From Rutstroemia sp. NJR-2017a BVV2 (Eukaryota > Ascomycota > Leotiomycetes > Helotiales > Rutstroemiaceae), in assembly GCA_002946415.1 (NCBI GenBank), contig NJPS01000044.1:558001-622000 (forward strand): a stretch of 64,000 bases of DNA, in the 5' to 3' direction. Positions 1 through 12,800 of this stretch are shown in pieces. The translations under genes and the position numbers were made by a program. The notes below the pieces were generated by a model. The model was not told the origin of the DNA, did not search any database, and saw nothing but the letters and a program-made list of their open reading frames with translations. Each line of letters starts with the position of its first letter. Positions within the stretch are counted from its first letter, which is position 1.

Positions 1-250
1 TTTCTTCAGTTATTCCTGCTATTGAGATCTCAGACCGTTCGAGCCTCTTTCTTGGCCCTCGAATCGTACTTTCTAATGATTCTATACCACAGTGTACAGA
101 TTGAGACGAAGTGCTACCGCATCCCTGGCCAAGGGACGCCCTATGTTAGGACTTGGCCATTGAAGCCCAAGCAACAATTGATTGCTCGGATGAGGTGGCG
201 AGCTTCGTAGTTATTTTGACTTGTTCATTCCATCAGCTCTGATGTTTTTC

Positions 251-1507
251 TCAAGTCTTTTCTTCGATTTTTAAATGGGCCATCGAAGCCTCCCCTACAT
301 CGTCACTTGATGTCTTGGCATTCTCCTCTGTCTTTGTAAGGTCGCCAGGTTTTTCAACATCCTCCACGTTTCCACCGTCTTCATTGTCCTCAGTATCATC
401 CTCATCTTCGTCACCTTCTTCCTCGTCCTCATCCTCGTCCTCATCCTCGTCCTCCTCATCACCTCTCTCAGCACCAGGCTCGCCATCTCCATCGACTCCT
501 ACCGCCTTCATGTAATTCTCCAATTCCTTCGCCATTTTCCTTGAAAATCCAGACGCTTCGACAGACACATCTAACCTCGGCATACCATCCTTACCTAAAA
601 GCTTGCGAGCATCTGCCAGGAATGGACCCTTTTCGTTGCTTGTGAAGTGAAACCGGCGCTCGAAGAATCGCTTGATACAGTTGACATCTCGATCAAAGTA
701 ATATTCAGCATTTGCATGATCGATAGAGACCATTTGTGGAAAATCGATCAAGATTGGTGTGAGAGTGATGGGTGACTCAGGGGCATCGGGGTTTGTCTCT
801 TCTTTAATTAAGATATTGAACTCGTTGAAATCGCCGTGAATGAGACCGCATTGAGCCAAACGCAGGATCATGGATATAAGCTCCGCATACAAAGATGCCG
901 GATCTGGAACAGATGAGATCTGTCGCATAGGAAATGCGTCAATCAACGACATCACTATAGTATGTCTGGATTGTGCGAGCGGTTCCGGCACTGGAAATCC
1001 ATTCTCACGGAGCGCTTGCATAAACGTGTATTCCTTCAGAGCAGCTAATCGCGACATGTGCATCCAAGACGCCGATGATCTATGTCGTAGATAATCTCTG
1101 TTCGCTTTCACAGTGCGAAAAGATATTCGTCCTAATCGGTGGATCTTAAGCACCCTTTGGACACCCTTTTCATCCGCCACCACAAAAATATCACTTTCCT
1201 TTCCCACCCCAATTTGATTTCCCACACTGTATACATCCTTGCGCTTCCGATATGTATTTAGAGCCAAATAGTCGAGCCCTCCATATGTAAGACGGTAGCC
1301 ATCATATTTTGCATTTTTCAGTCGTGCGATCAAGTTGACTTTCGCGAGTGCGGATATGCATCTGTGAACCCCGCCTCGAAGACCTGACAATTGCGCAATG
1401 AGGGGTGTAGGAACCACTTCGTGATTTTTGGAGCCTTGTTCGACAGCAGTGAGAGTCCGCCAGTCCTCCGCGGTCAAATACCGCATAGCCTTTGTATCGA
1501 GCTTCAT
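251..1507 (-). CDS. RIO2: RIO2-type atypical serine/threonine kinase
   Basis: Intronless ORF of 418 residues starting at the ATG at 1507. Rio2 acts as an ATPase/kinase on late cytoplasmic pre-40S particles. Visible features in order: the RIO2 winged-helix N-domain (about 1-90), the nucleotide loop with VGKESDIF (about 101-108), a candidate ATP-binding Lys at 121, the catalytic loop LIHGDFNEFNILI with Asp226, and the metal-binding IDFPQ with Asp255, then the RIO2-typical HANAEYYFDRDVNCIKRFF region. The last ~90 residues are dominated by an Asp/Glu run (about 345-380) encoded by a simple DNA repeat. Length matches fungal Rio2. It is divergent from RPN1 with about 400 bp between starts. Family assignment is very secure; only the acidic tail is variable. 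Confidence 0.96.
   Translation of the reverse strand: MKLDTKAMRYLTAEDWRTLTAVEQGSKNHEVVPTPLIAQLSGLRGGVHRCISALAKVNLIARLKNAKYDGYRLTYGGLDYLALNTYRKRKDVYSVGNQIGVGKESDIFVVADEKGVQRVLKIHRLGRISFRTVKANRDYLRHRSSASWMHMSRLAALKEYTFMQALRENGFPVPEPLAQSRHTIVMSLIDAFPMRQISSVPDPASLYAELISMILRLAQCGLIHGDFNEFNILIKEETNPDAPESPITLTPILIDFPQMVSIDHANAEYYFDRDVNCIKRFFERRFHFTSNEKGPFLADARKLLGKDGMPRLDVSVEASGFSRKMAKELENYMKAVGVDGDGEPGAERGDEEDEDEDEDEDEEEGDEDEDDTEDNEDGGNVEDVEKPGDLTKTEENAKTSSDDVGEASMAHLKIEEKT
417..463. repeat. CCTCGTCCTCAT-type simple repeat inside RIO2
   Basis: Near-perfect 12-bp units of CCTCGTCCTCAT on the plus strand encode alternating Asp and Glu in the acidic tail of RIO2 on the minus strand. The antisense Ser-rich frame it creates is a by-product, not a gene. 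Confidence 0.85.
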
Positions 1508-1912
1508 GTTGAGTCAGTGATGTGCTACAAAATTCTGTCTTGTAGCCGCCCCTCCAAAAATATAAATTTAATTTTTGCAGTTAAGTTTAGAAGAGGCGTG
1601 TATTTATTAGTTTTTGCTAAATGCACATATGCTTCTGACTGAGACACTGGGTGTGCAATTAAGGTTTGTGCCTTTCGGCTGCTAGATATACCTCTTTAAG
1701 CTACGATTTGGTAAAGCTGCTTAGACGCGAAAGCAGACCTGCCTGGAAGCCTCCATCAAGAAACCAAACTTATCACGAATTCCACGACCTACCTTTCACT
1801 ACATCCTCCCTGTAGTGGCTAATACCATTTACTGCGCATTGAACTTAGCCATTCCTTTTGCCCGCTCATCAAATTCAACGATACCTCATTCCGAATCCAC
1901 CTTAGAAACAAC
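1508..1912. other. Divergent intergenic region RIO2/RPN1
   Basis: Shared upstream region of two divergent housekeeping genes. I see no ORF of note, no tRNA and no convincing proteasome control element (GGTGGCAAA). Confidence 0.6.
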
Positions 1913-4803
1913 ATGGCGCAAGATGGCGAACCACCAAAGTCTGTTGACAAAGGCAAAGGCAAAGCCGTTTCTGATCCCAAGAAGCCTGAGGAGGTAGAGA
2001 AGGATAAGGACGGAAAGCCAATAGCTAATGGAACGAAGGAAGAGCCAGTTGTTGGTGGTATGTTGCCAGCCTTGGACGGAATGGATTATTACTAACATGT
2101 TGCAACAGCGGAGGAGCTCAGCGAGGAGGATCAACAACTCAAGAGTGAGCTAGATATGCTGGTGGAAAGACTGACTGTATGACTTCGAGCATTGCTTGAG
2201 ATGTTTATCTTGAAACTGATGATCTCTAATGTAGGAATCCAACACATCTCTCTACAAATCCGCCCTGGAAGCCATCAAAGACTCCATCAAGACCTCTACC
2301 TCGTCAATGACCGCTGTCCCTAAACCTTTAAAATTCCTCAGACCGCATTACGAACCGATGATCAAGCTATACGAGCAATGGCCGGAAGGAGATGACAAGA
2401 CATCACTTGCGGATGTGCTTTCAGTGATTGGCATGACGTTCTCGGACGAAGATAGACAAGATACCCTCAAATATCGCCTACTCGCTCCTACGTCAGATAT
2501 CGGCTCATGGGGTCATGAATATACACGACATCTAGCGTTGGAACTCGGAGAGATGTATAGCAAAAGATTAACGGCAGACCAACCATATCAGGATCTCATC
2601 GACCTAGCCTTGGTTCTTGTGCCATTATTCTTGAAGAGCAACGCTGAGGCCGACGCTGTAGATTTGATGAGCGAGCTCGAGATTATTGAGGAGATTCCAA
2701 AATTCCTTGACAAAGAGACCTTCCCAAGAGTGTGCCTGTACATGGTTAGCATGGTCAACCTCTTGACATACCCAGAAGATCAACAATTCCTCCGCACAGC
2801 ACACGGTATTTACAAGCATTACGGCCAACTTACGCAGGCAATTGTTCTTGCCATCAGACTCAACGACCTTGATCTTGTAAGGTCCGATTTCGAGTCGACG
2901 GAGGACCCTGCTTTGAAGAAACAGATGGCATTTTTGATCGCTCGACAACGGATCGTTCTCGACGACTTGCCTTCAGAAACAAAGGAAGATCAGGAAATAC
3001 TGGAGTGCATGTACAACATGAAGCTTCCAGAACACTTCAAGGCATTGGCGAAGGAACTGAACATTTTGGACCCAAAAACTACCGAAGATATCTACAAGAG
3101 TCACTTGGAGAGTAACCGGGTGTCAGGATTAACAAATCTCGATTCCGCCGGGCACAATCTGGCAGCAGGTTTTGTTAACGCTTTCGTAAATGCCGGTTTT
3201 GGAAACGATAAGATGATGATGGTTGAGGACGAAAAAGCAAGCTGGGTGTGGAAGACCAAGGAGGAGGGCATGATGTCCACAGTTGCCTCCATGGGTACTT
3301 TACTTTTATGGGACGTGGAGACTGGTCTGGACAAAATCGACAAATATACATATGCTCAAGAAGTACAGATTCAAGCCGGAACTATGTTAGCCATCGGTAT
3401 CATGAACTCCGGAGTACGGATCGACTCCGAACCTGCCTTAGCCCTTCTGGGCGACGAGGAAAAGCTCGGCCACAAGAGTCCTTTGGTCAGAGTAGCTGCT
3501 ATCATGGGTCTAGGGCTAGCGTATGCTGGCTCAAACCGGGAGCAACTTCTAGAACTTCTCCTCCCCATTGTTACGGATACTTCGCTCGACATGCAAATTT
3601 CAGCTATGGCGGCACTTTCTTTGGGTATGATCTTTGTTGGCTCTTCGAATAGCGACGTTAGCGAGGCTATCGTGCAAACCTTCCTTGATGATGACCGTAA
3701 ATCTCAACTCAAGGACAAATGGACCCGATTCATGGCTCTTGGCCTTGGCTTGTTGTTCTTTGGACGTCAAGAAGAGGTTGATGTTATCCTTGAGACATTG
3801 AAGGCCATTGATCATCCGATGTCCAAACCGACCTCCGTCTTGGCTGAAATATGCGCATGGGCAGGAACCGGTACGGTTCTGAAATTACAGGAACTTCTCC
3901 ACATCTGTAATGACCACATTGAGGAGAGTGATGACAAGAAAGGCGACGAATTACTCCAAGCATATGCTGTCATTGGTCTTGGTTTGGTCGCCATGGGAGA
4001 AGATGTCGGTCAAGAGATGGTGTTACGTCAATTTGCTCACCTCATGCACTATGGTGAAGCCAATATCCGAAAAGCCGTTCCTTTGGCTATGGGTTTACTC
4101 AGCCCAAGTAACCCACAAATGAAGGTTTACGATACCCTCTCTCGTTACAGTCACGACAATGACAACGATGTTGCGATTAACGCTATCTTCGCGATGGGTC
4201 TTTTGGGGGCTGGTACAAACAACGCTAGACTTGCACAACTTCTTCGACAACTGGCTAGTTATTACCACCGAGACGCTGATTCGCTCTTCATGGTCCGAAT
4301 CGCTCAAGGCCTACTTCACATGGGCAAGGGAACCCTTTCTATCAACCCTTTCCATACCGACCGACAGGTGCTGTCAAGAGTTGCTGCCGGTGGACTTCTC
4401 TCTGTTTTGATTGCCATGATCGACGCCAAACAGTTCGTCACCACCAAATCACACTATCTCCTTTACTACCTCGTCACCGCCATGCACCCTAGATTCCTTG
4501 TCACTCTCGACGAGGATCTCAAGCCATTAACAGTGAACGTTCGGGTGGGTCAAGCTGTTGATGTGGTTGGGCAAGCTGGTCGTCCAAAGACCATTACTGG
4601 ATGGCAAACACAGAGCACCCCGGTACTTCTGGCTTATGGCGAGCGTGCAGAGTTGGAAGATGAACAATATATCAGTCTAAGCAGTAATCTTGAAGGACTA
4701 GTGATCTTAAGAAAGGTATGTATTTTTGTACGCATGGACCCTTATGCCCGAATCAAAGCTAACATTGAACTAGAACCCGGAATGGGAAGATGGAAAAAGC
4801 TAG
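1913..4803 (+). CDS. RPN1: 26S proteasome regulatory subunit RPN1
   Basis: Four exons by my reading: 1913-2057, 2109-2176, 2235-4715 and 4774-4803, giving 907 residues. All three introns have GTATG-type donors, and the first shows ACTAAC before the acceptor. Rpn1 is the large non-ATPase scaffold of the 19S base that binds ubiquitin receptors and shuttle factors. The start is MAQDGEPPKS followed by a Lys/Glu-rich leader. The middle holds the proteasome/cyclosome repeats, seen as recurring Gly-Leu-Gly and A-x-x-A-x-G-L-G patterns such as AAIMGLGLAYAGS, AAMAALSLGMIF and RFMALGLGLLFFG. The short last exon ends NPEWEDGKS, as expected for Rpn1. Without the last splice the frame would run on to 4925, so the end at 4803 depends on that intron. 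Confidence 0.95.
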
Positions 4804-5237
4804 ATGGAATGATGGATGATGGGACACAAATAAATGTATTATACTGGATGACCGCGATAGCGGAGACGGCAGATGATTATCCACCATCTCGCCAATGTCT
4901 GGCCGGAGGAAAATATGATAGATGAGCAAACTTTCAATGATGAGGACCAGCTTATATTCATTTAATGCTAGTGCTGTCCAGAACGGGAATCGGGACTATG
5001 AAATAGCACCTATCCCAGCTATCAGCTATCTTGATGCCCGTCTCAACTTGTTGTGGTTGCACCTCGTTTATGCTAATGTCAAAATTTCCCAGCATGCAAT
5101 GCTCCCATTCAGATACCCGTTAGTCATGCTAATACTTGCTGCCCGTAAAACTCCCTCCACGCAGTCGCACAGCGAACCGTATTGACAAACAGTAAAACGT
5201 ATAGTACAACAACTCTTCCTCCCTGACATTGCACACC
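4804..5237. other. Convergent 3' region RPN1/MLH1
   Basis: Space between two convergent genes. Only short open frames with no recognisable product; presumably 3' untranslated regions. Confidence 0.5.
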
Positions 5238-7543
5238 TCAACATCTCTCAAACACTCTATACAAGCCTTTCAAATTTGCCACTTCAAGCACTGCCCCACC
5301 AATCAATTCCCTTGTGGCAATCAACCTCTGTCGAAAAGCAGGAAACAAAACATCCTCCACAGCCTTTCTAACCTCATCTCTTCTCTGCTTGATCTCCTCT
5401 GTCACACTTTCACTTTCCTCCTCTTCTGGTCCCGGAACTGGAGGCAATTGCTCGGGTACGTAAAAGGAAGCTAACTCGCGAAGAAACGTCTCGAAGCATT
5501 CTTTCTCCGAGGTCCAGTCTACATGGGGACCGAGACGAAGGAGAAACTGTGGGAGTTTGGCGAGAGACGGGGTGTAGTGTTTGAGAAGGAGAGGGATGCT
5601 TTCGAGATCTCCAGAATCAGAGATGGAGAGGGAGAAATACTCTAGGAGCATTTCGCGGCGAGAGATTAGTTGTTCGGCGACGGTTTCAACAACTTCTTCG
5701 ACTTCGAAATCGTCTTCAGGGGGGGTATCTGCTGGCGCGGTAGCTTTCTCGTGTTCGGCTGCTAAGGTGAGGAGGTAGGTTAAGGATAATGGTGGTGAGA
5801 AGCGAATGGTTCCGAAGTTGCCAAAGTCGGTCAGACCGATTTGGTAGAAGAATGAATTAGATACGGCGCCGTAGTCGACAAGGAAGAGTTTCACTCCAGC
5901 CTGAATGGCGGCTAGTCGGCGTCGTTCGTCGACAATCCCAATGAAGGTATGCGTGGCAAAAATCTCTGTTAGCTCATTGTGTATCGCAGAACGGACTTCG
6001 CCGCGAAGTTCTTTGACTGTCATCAGACGACAAGTGATTGGTTCGCGGTCAGAGTGCGAATACTCAATATCTTGGGAATTATTGCTGGCCGTGGTGCCAG
6101 AGGCGGCTGGAGTGCTGTCTTGCATTCCGGTGGGTTTGGATGCGCTCGGTGGAAGCATGCTGGTGATTTTTCGTAGCTTGGCATCAGTGCGGACAAGATT
6201 GTTCTCGTACGGTCGAGTTGTAGTCCTCGGCTTTTCAGCACTAGGAGCTGAGTCTGGATTTTGCGTATCTGCGACTAGTGGTGCTGGTGCTCCTGGAAGC
6301 AAAGTCTGGGTCATGAAGTTGCGACTCTTGTCTACATCTGCGAGCTTCAATCGAATGTCGCTGCATATCTTCTCGATTATCTCATCTTCGTTGAGGAAAT
6401 TGACCTCCCTCTTGGTAGGGTGGACATTCACGTCCAACCGGTGGGGTTCAATTTCTAGGTTGAGATAAGTAAAGGGATGGCCACCTTTGGGAAGAAACGT
6501 TGAGTATGTTTGCTCGATAGCCTTGCGAATGTTCGTTGACTCAACTGAGCGATGATTGATAAAGAGGAGGAGTGTTGTCCTCTTGACGTGATAGTTTGCA
6601 TTAGTAGTCCATCCATTTGCCGTGAATCCCCACCGATCATCGGCTGATTTGAACTCTATCAACTCATTGGCAACACCGCTTCCATGTATTAGTCTGATGC
6701 GATCGACTGTAGATGAAGCTGCTTGGGTCGAAATCGTCGTGGAAGCCTCACCATGCTTCTTACAACTAAAAGCCACTCCATCACAATGAATGGCATATCT
6801 TCCTACAACATCTAGGATTTTATTGTACTCCTCAGATGCAGATCTGAAAGCACGACGACGTGTAGGAACATTATAGAAGAGGTCTTCCACCGTGATTTGC
6901 GTGCCCGGGCGACCGGCGACAGGTTTAGGGTCGGACCCCTGACCTGGTTTCGCTGGTATTAGACGTCCACTATCGTAATGAGCCCGAAAAGCACAGTTCG
7001 AATCTTTCGTCCTTGTGGTAACTGTAAGATGTGCTATATGGCTTATGCTGGCCAGCGCTTCTCCACGGAAGCCATAAGTTCCAATAGATGTCAAATCTTC
7101 AAAAGCTTTAAGCTTCGAGGTGGTGAAACGTTCACACAAGATAGGCAGGTCCTCTTTCTGCTGATATTAGCGAAAAAGATCATGTCGACATAACGAGGAA
7201 GACATACGTTGATCCCATGCCCATTATCAGTGATTTGCAGTAACTTTAACCCACCATCTTTTACAAGTACCTCAAGGGACGTCGAACCTGCATCAACTGC
7301 ATTTTCGATGAGCTCTTTCAAGGCATGTACGGGAGCTACGATGATTTCCCCAGCTGCAATCTTGTTGACTACAGCTGGATCTAGTGCCTTCTGTGGTGTT
7401 AGGAAGCTGGTTGGCTAGCGGGTGGATTTCTAACTTGCCTTGATTCGCCGAGGTGCAATGACCTGTGGTTCTAGATCTTCCGCTTTTCTTTTCGTACCCC
7501 TTGTGGCTTCTACACCAGCATCCAAATCCATCGGCTCGGACAT
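5238..7543 (-). CDS. MLH1: DNA mismatch repair protein MLH1
   Basis: Three exons: 7543-7439, 7390-7208 and 7157-5238, about 735 residues. Mlh1 is the MutL subunit shared by the eukaryotic MutL heterodimers and acts in the nucleus. The N-terminal GHKL ATPase motifs are all present: [28 protein letters not shown] and [12 protein letters not shown]. The protein ends in the invariant Mlh1 C-terminus FERC. Intron 1 needs a GC donor (AAG|GCAAGT) to join RRIK to the ALDP region. The third exon has a tandem CAGCAG acceptor, so KEDLP or QKEDLP are both possible. I chose the ATG at 7543 (MSEPMDL), because frames further upstream lack a family-like sequence. It is divergent from the radical SAM gene. 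Confidence 0.95.
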
Positions 7544-7950
7544 TTTTGATATTGAGCTTGCCCCAACCATTACCGATATGCTTAAGGCGGCATCACCGGG
7601 TTTCGAGTCAAGCAGTAGGAGAGCTGAGGGAAGCGGATAAATTAGATCAGAACGACGATTTGCGTATGTTAATGCCTCAGATCTGAATGCGCCCGGAGGT
7701 GCTGATATCAATAAACATGAACAAACTGATGAATGCAATGATTATTGGCGGCAGAAGACAATCCAGATTCAGGATGGGTAGTCGTTCATTCATGAAATGA
7801 TTACGTAAGTTTCTGCCGATCGGTCTGCAACCTTGTGCTAGTCTTGATTGGTCGCCGAAAGTAACTTTGAACGACGCTCTTATATCCTGCAAATATCATG
7901 GGCTGATTCAACACCTAGGACTGGCAAAAGGTCCGTTTGAACTGGTTATC
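7544..7950. other. Divergent intergenic region MLH1/radical SAM gene
   Basis: Upstream sequence of both genes. No additional ORF, RNA gene or repeat was recognised. Confidence 0.5.
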
Positions 7951-9162
7951 ATGTTCGCCATGAGGCTTCGTCTTCATAACCGTCGCTTTGTGCCTCGCAT
8001 TCAACCGTCGCCTTCGACCCAAGTGCGCAGGTTACACCTAGCCCCACCATTTCTTCTAGATGACTATATCCCAAAATATCATCTGCTGAGTTCGGTGGAT
8101 GCGTCAAAGAAACGATCCGCTGCTTACGCCCATCTCGAAAATTGCAATCTGTGCCCAAGATTGTGCGGAGTCAATCGATACGAGAAAACGGGAGTTTGTC
8201 TCATTGGAGCTGAAACTGTGAAGGTAAATGTTATCGCACCTCACTTCGGCGAAGGTAAGTGAGAAAACATGAATTTAGTATCAAGCACTTCCATCCCACT
8301 ATGGTCTGTGGTATTTGGTTGACGGCCTTCCTTGACAGAACCGTGTATCCAAGGCCATAATGGATCCGGGGCCGTCTTCTTCTCTGGGTGCAATCTTCGA
8401 TGCGTTTTCTGTCAGAACCATGATATCGCACACCAAAGAAATGGACAGGACTTGACACCCGAAGAGCTTGGAGATTGGTATATCAAACTGCAAAATGTCG
8501 GAAATGTCCATAATATCAACCTGATCACACCGGAACATGTTGTACCTCAAGTTGTTCTGTCGATACTCCATGCGCGGGACAATGGACTCAAGATTCCTAT
8601 TGTATACAACACCTCGGCTTTTGATTCTCTCGATTCACTAAACTTGCTCGATGGACTTGTGGATATCTATCTTCCAGATTTCAAATTGTGGAAAGACAGC
8701 ACGTCGAAACGATTACTGAAGGCGGACAACTACACCGAGACTGCGATGAAAAGTATAAAAGCTATGCATGATCAGGTCGGGGATCTTTGCTTTACCTTTG
8801 ATGGTATCGCCAAAAAGGGGTTGCTTGTAAGACACTTGGTTATGCCCGGGTACGAATCGGAAGGCCAGGAAATCATGAAGTGGATGGCAAGTAATATCTC
8901 GAGAGATGTGTTTGTCAACATCATGGAGCAGTATCGTCCAGACGCTCATGTTGGTAAGACCAAAAGAATGCACAAGCAATCATCGACTCCGAATGAGCCA
9001 GATGAAGCTATGACCTCGGAAGCAGATCGCGTAGATGTAAGGTATTCTGAGATTAACCGCCCTGTAAATAAAGACGAGGTAAATACTGTCAGGCGTGCTG
9101 CAGAGGAAGCGGGGTTATGGAGATTCTGTGACCCTCCGAAACACGATGGATTTGCTATCTGA
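7951..9162 (+). CDS. PflX-like radical SAM protein (COG1313 type)
   Basis: Two exons, 7951-8254 and 8339-9162, giving about 375 residues. An N-terminal cysteine cluster CNLCPRLCGVNR with GVC downstream is followed, after the splice, by the radical SAM signature CNLRCVFC, whose three Cys bind the [4Fe-4S] cluster that cleaves SAM. This arrangement is typical of the PflX branch related to pyruvate formate-lyase activating enzymes. Later blocks VDIYLPDFKLW and EQYRPDAH also fit that family. A hydrophilic insert of about 35 residues follows EQYRPDAH. The first in-frame ATG with good spacing is 7951; a second Met three codons on is possible. The N-terminus is basic and could be a mitochondrial presequence. 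The substrate protein is unknown, and most ascomycetes have no pyruvate formate-lyase. Confidence 0.88.
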
Positions 9163-9812
9163 GTTTGCAGCAGAATCTTGGAAAGGGGCAGGTTTATGGT
9201 ATCCTTCTACACATCTCTTCATTCTCGACACACCCAAAAGTTCCGCGGCAAGTCACCTGTAAGGACTGTATCCTTCTAGTAGCCCTTTAGGTCCTCCGGG
9301 TTTCTACACCAGTGGGTACACTAAATCCATCGATCAACTTCAAATGCCTAGTTACAGATTCGTTTATGTCTTATTTTACTAAACCGTGTATCTGTTTATT
9401 TCGGTGATACTTCGACGTTGAGAAGTCATGTTTCATTTGCCAGAATAGAGATCTCAAAGGTATAACTTCTCCTTTCAATATTGAAGTTTTGGAGTTGGTC
9501 GACGGATCAGTACACCTACTGGTGCTTCCCGGTATAGCATTCTAGCTGGAAGGGTCCCATCCGCAGCTTCCATATTGAAGTCGAAACAGATACAAATTCG
9601 GAAAGTACGAGGAGAAGAGGACGAAACAGCGAGAATCAAAATGTCTTCACGATTTCATCCCTCTCTTCCAAAACATCAAACCACCTTCACTTTTTGCACC
9701 TTCAATTTTTGATTGTCAATTGCTTTCGATTTTGTTTGCTCGTCCTTGCTACTAAATTTCTGGATTCGAAGTCGACAATTGTTTGGCTTTGGTGACATTT
9801 TTGACTTGCAGC
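9163..9812. other. Intergenic region upstream of GMC gene
   Basis: No coding frame or repeat that I can support. It probably holds the 3' end of the radical SAM transcript and the promoter of the GMC gene. Confidence 0.5.
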
Positions 9813-12800
9813 ATGGTTTTCAAAACACCCTCTCTGGTTCTTCTGGCGGTTCTCTTCTGTGAATCAGCATTCTCACTTCGACTTGGTCACCGCGATTTAA
9901 ATGCAGTCTTCCTACCCTGCTACGACTACATCATTGCCGGTGGTGGCGTTTCAGGCCTTGTCGTTGCTAACCGCCTCTCTGAAGATCCTACTGGTGCTAT
10001 ACTCTACATTTTTCACTTTTATCTATTACTGATTTGTGCGTAGTAACTGTGCTGGTTATAGAAGCTGGAGAAATGTAAGCTTCATCATGAGTATCAAGAG
10101 AAATAACGCTAACATATATCAGAGACAAGGGCGAGGACTTTATTAGGTATCCATTTGATGAGGGAGACGGCCTTGACACAAGCTACGACTGGAATCTCTG
10201 GACTGCTCCACAAACATTTCTCGATGGTGCTTCGAGGCCATTCGACCTTGGAAAGGGTGTTGGCGGCGGAAGCCTCATTAATGGCATGTGTTGGACTAGA
10301 GGAGGCACTGCTGACTATGATGCTTGGGTTGCTCTCGGAAACCCCGGTTGGGGATGGGACGATATGCTACCCTACTTCAAAAAGGTAAAGCCGTCCAAGG
10401 ATTTAAGCGCTGCCAAAGACTGACACTCTGTCTTCTAGACGGAGACCTACACCGATGATGTGGATGCTGAATTCAGCCGTGATCTGTACATACATCCTAA
10501 CCTTTCTACCCACGGTACAACTGGCTATATCAACGTCTCCTACCCCAAGTATTTCTATCCGCAATCTAGTAAGCCGTTCCGTACAACCTTTGAGTCTGAA
10601 CTGACGTTCTCACAGAAATCTTCCTGGATGGGCTACGGGAACTTGGCATTCCTATTTTGACAGACCCGAACAATGGTACAACTGCTGGCGGTATGCTAAT
10701 ACCTAACAATATCTCACCCGACAATCAGACACGTTCCGATGCGAGACGTGGCTATTTAGATGGTTTTATTGGTCGACCAAATCTTCACGTTGTTACCGGT
10801 TTTATGGTAATCAGGGTTTTGATAGATTCCACTCCAGAAGTTCTTGGGCGTGATCTTCCAGATGGCCAATTCATCACCGGTGTGCAGGTGAGTGACTCCT
10901 CCTGTATCTATGTACCAACGCTACAAGGTCAATGTGTTGATCTTGGCAGATTGCCCCTACTCTCAGCACTGTCGTACGAGAGATTTCGTGCTCTCGAGAG
11001 GTTATCCTTGCAGCAGGCAACGCCCACACTCCTCAGATACTTGAACTCTCCGGTATTGGTCAGCCTGAAGTTCTCCAGAAATTTGAACTGCCTGTGCATA
11101 TCAACTTACCCGGAGTTGGAGAGAACTTCCAAGATCATCCTTATGTTGGTGCGATTCATTATTGTAGGTGTCCCGACTGCCCTTCGCAACGTTTTTAACA
11201 CTGGTAGATACGAATTCTAGTTATCCCACGATCAGCTCAATAGATGGTGACCGAAGACTGATGACTCAAGCACAACAAGAATATTATATCAACAAGACAG
11301 GTAAGTTCTTTCTTGAATTTGAAGTTGCTGGAAGCTAAGGTGTATAGGCCCTTGGACTGCTGGTGCCATTAACACTGTAGCTTTTCCATCTCTAGCTCAG
11401 ATTACGCCCAACTGGGCCGAGAGGGTTGCTGATGCAATGTCTCAGGCCGCTTCAGAACATCTAACGCCCGGACTCGATCAAAGTGTGATTTCTGGTTACG
11501 CCGCACAAAAAGACATCATAACTAACCAAATCAGCCGTGCGGACAGCAGTGTATGCGAATTGCTTAATGACAATGTTGGACTCCTTTCGGTTGCTGCAAT
11601 GCATCCTCTCTCCAGAGGCAGCATTCATATCACCACAGATAACCCTTACGTGCCGCCTGAAATTGATCCACGCTACTGTTCAAATCCATTGGACCTTCAG
11701 ATTCTTACCGACGCCTTGATCTTCAATAATAAACTTTTGAACACAAACTCAATGCAGTTGTTACAACCTGTCTCTTACTACCCATACCTGCCAAATGCCA
11801 CAGCGGAGATTTTGATGACGGCGATCAGGTCCGGTCTACGAACCGAATTTCATGGCAGTGGTGCAACCTCGATGATGCCACGTGAGCTAGGAGGGGTGGT
11901 AGATCCTGATCTTCGTGTTTATGGAACCAAGAACCTTAGAATCGTTGATGCCGGGATTATTCCTATGCTACCCGCATCTCATTTACAGGCACCTGTGTAT
12001 GCTATAGCAGAGAAGGTGAGTTTAGAACAGTTATTTACAACACATTGTTCCGTACTCAATAGAACAATCAGGTATATCATTGTGACATTTCTGATCACTG
12101 ACACCGATGCAGGCTGCCGATTTGATAAAACGGGACAATTATGGCTTGACTCCTAATGGCTGTGGAAAGAACTCCACCTACGCGCGTCCAGGACCAGTTT
12201 TGACGAACTTGTCGTTCGGTTCCTTGAGATCCTCGAGCACGCCACTTCAACCAAGCGCTGAGACAGCACCAAGTGTAAAGCCATCCTCGTCGGCAACTCC
12301 ATCTTCATCGGTGACTCCATCCTCATTGGTGATCCCATCCTTATCAGTGATTCCAGCCTCATCGGCAACTCCATTTTCATCGGCAACTCTCACTTTAATG
12401 CTATCGTCATCTACTTTATCATCTGTGGTACAATCAGGGCTGCTACTGGCAGGGCAACTGTCATCCACTTCGTCTTTTACACAATCACTGCAGCCGTTAC
12501 CATCTACATCATCGTCAACCGTACAATCAGCAGCGGCGTCTTCATCTACTTCTTTCTCACGAATAGAGGAACCAAATTCTCAACATTTCCCGAATCTTGG
12601 AAGCCCTGCGTTCAGACAATTGCCCAATATCTCTGTCGCACAAGCTGAGAAGGTCTCAACAAGACCACTGGTTCCTATTGTAGAAAGCCCGGTCTTCAGG
12701 AACGATTCGAGTGTTGGCCTAACCTCAAACGAACCGCGCATCCCAAAGAAAAATACTCCAACACCAGAATCCGCACCTTCAGCCATTGAATCCCATTTGC

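Noticed and set aside
315..515. Ser-rich plus-strand frame opposite the RIO2 tail
   Set aside because: Product of the CCTCGTCCTCAT repeat read on the other strand.
5905..6468. 187-residue plus-strand frame opposite MLH1
   Set aside because: Shadow frame inside a conserved gene on the other strand.
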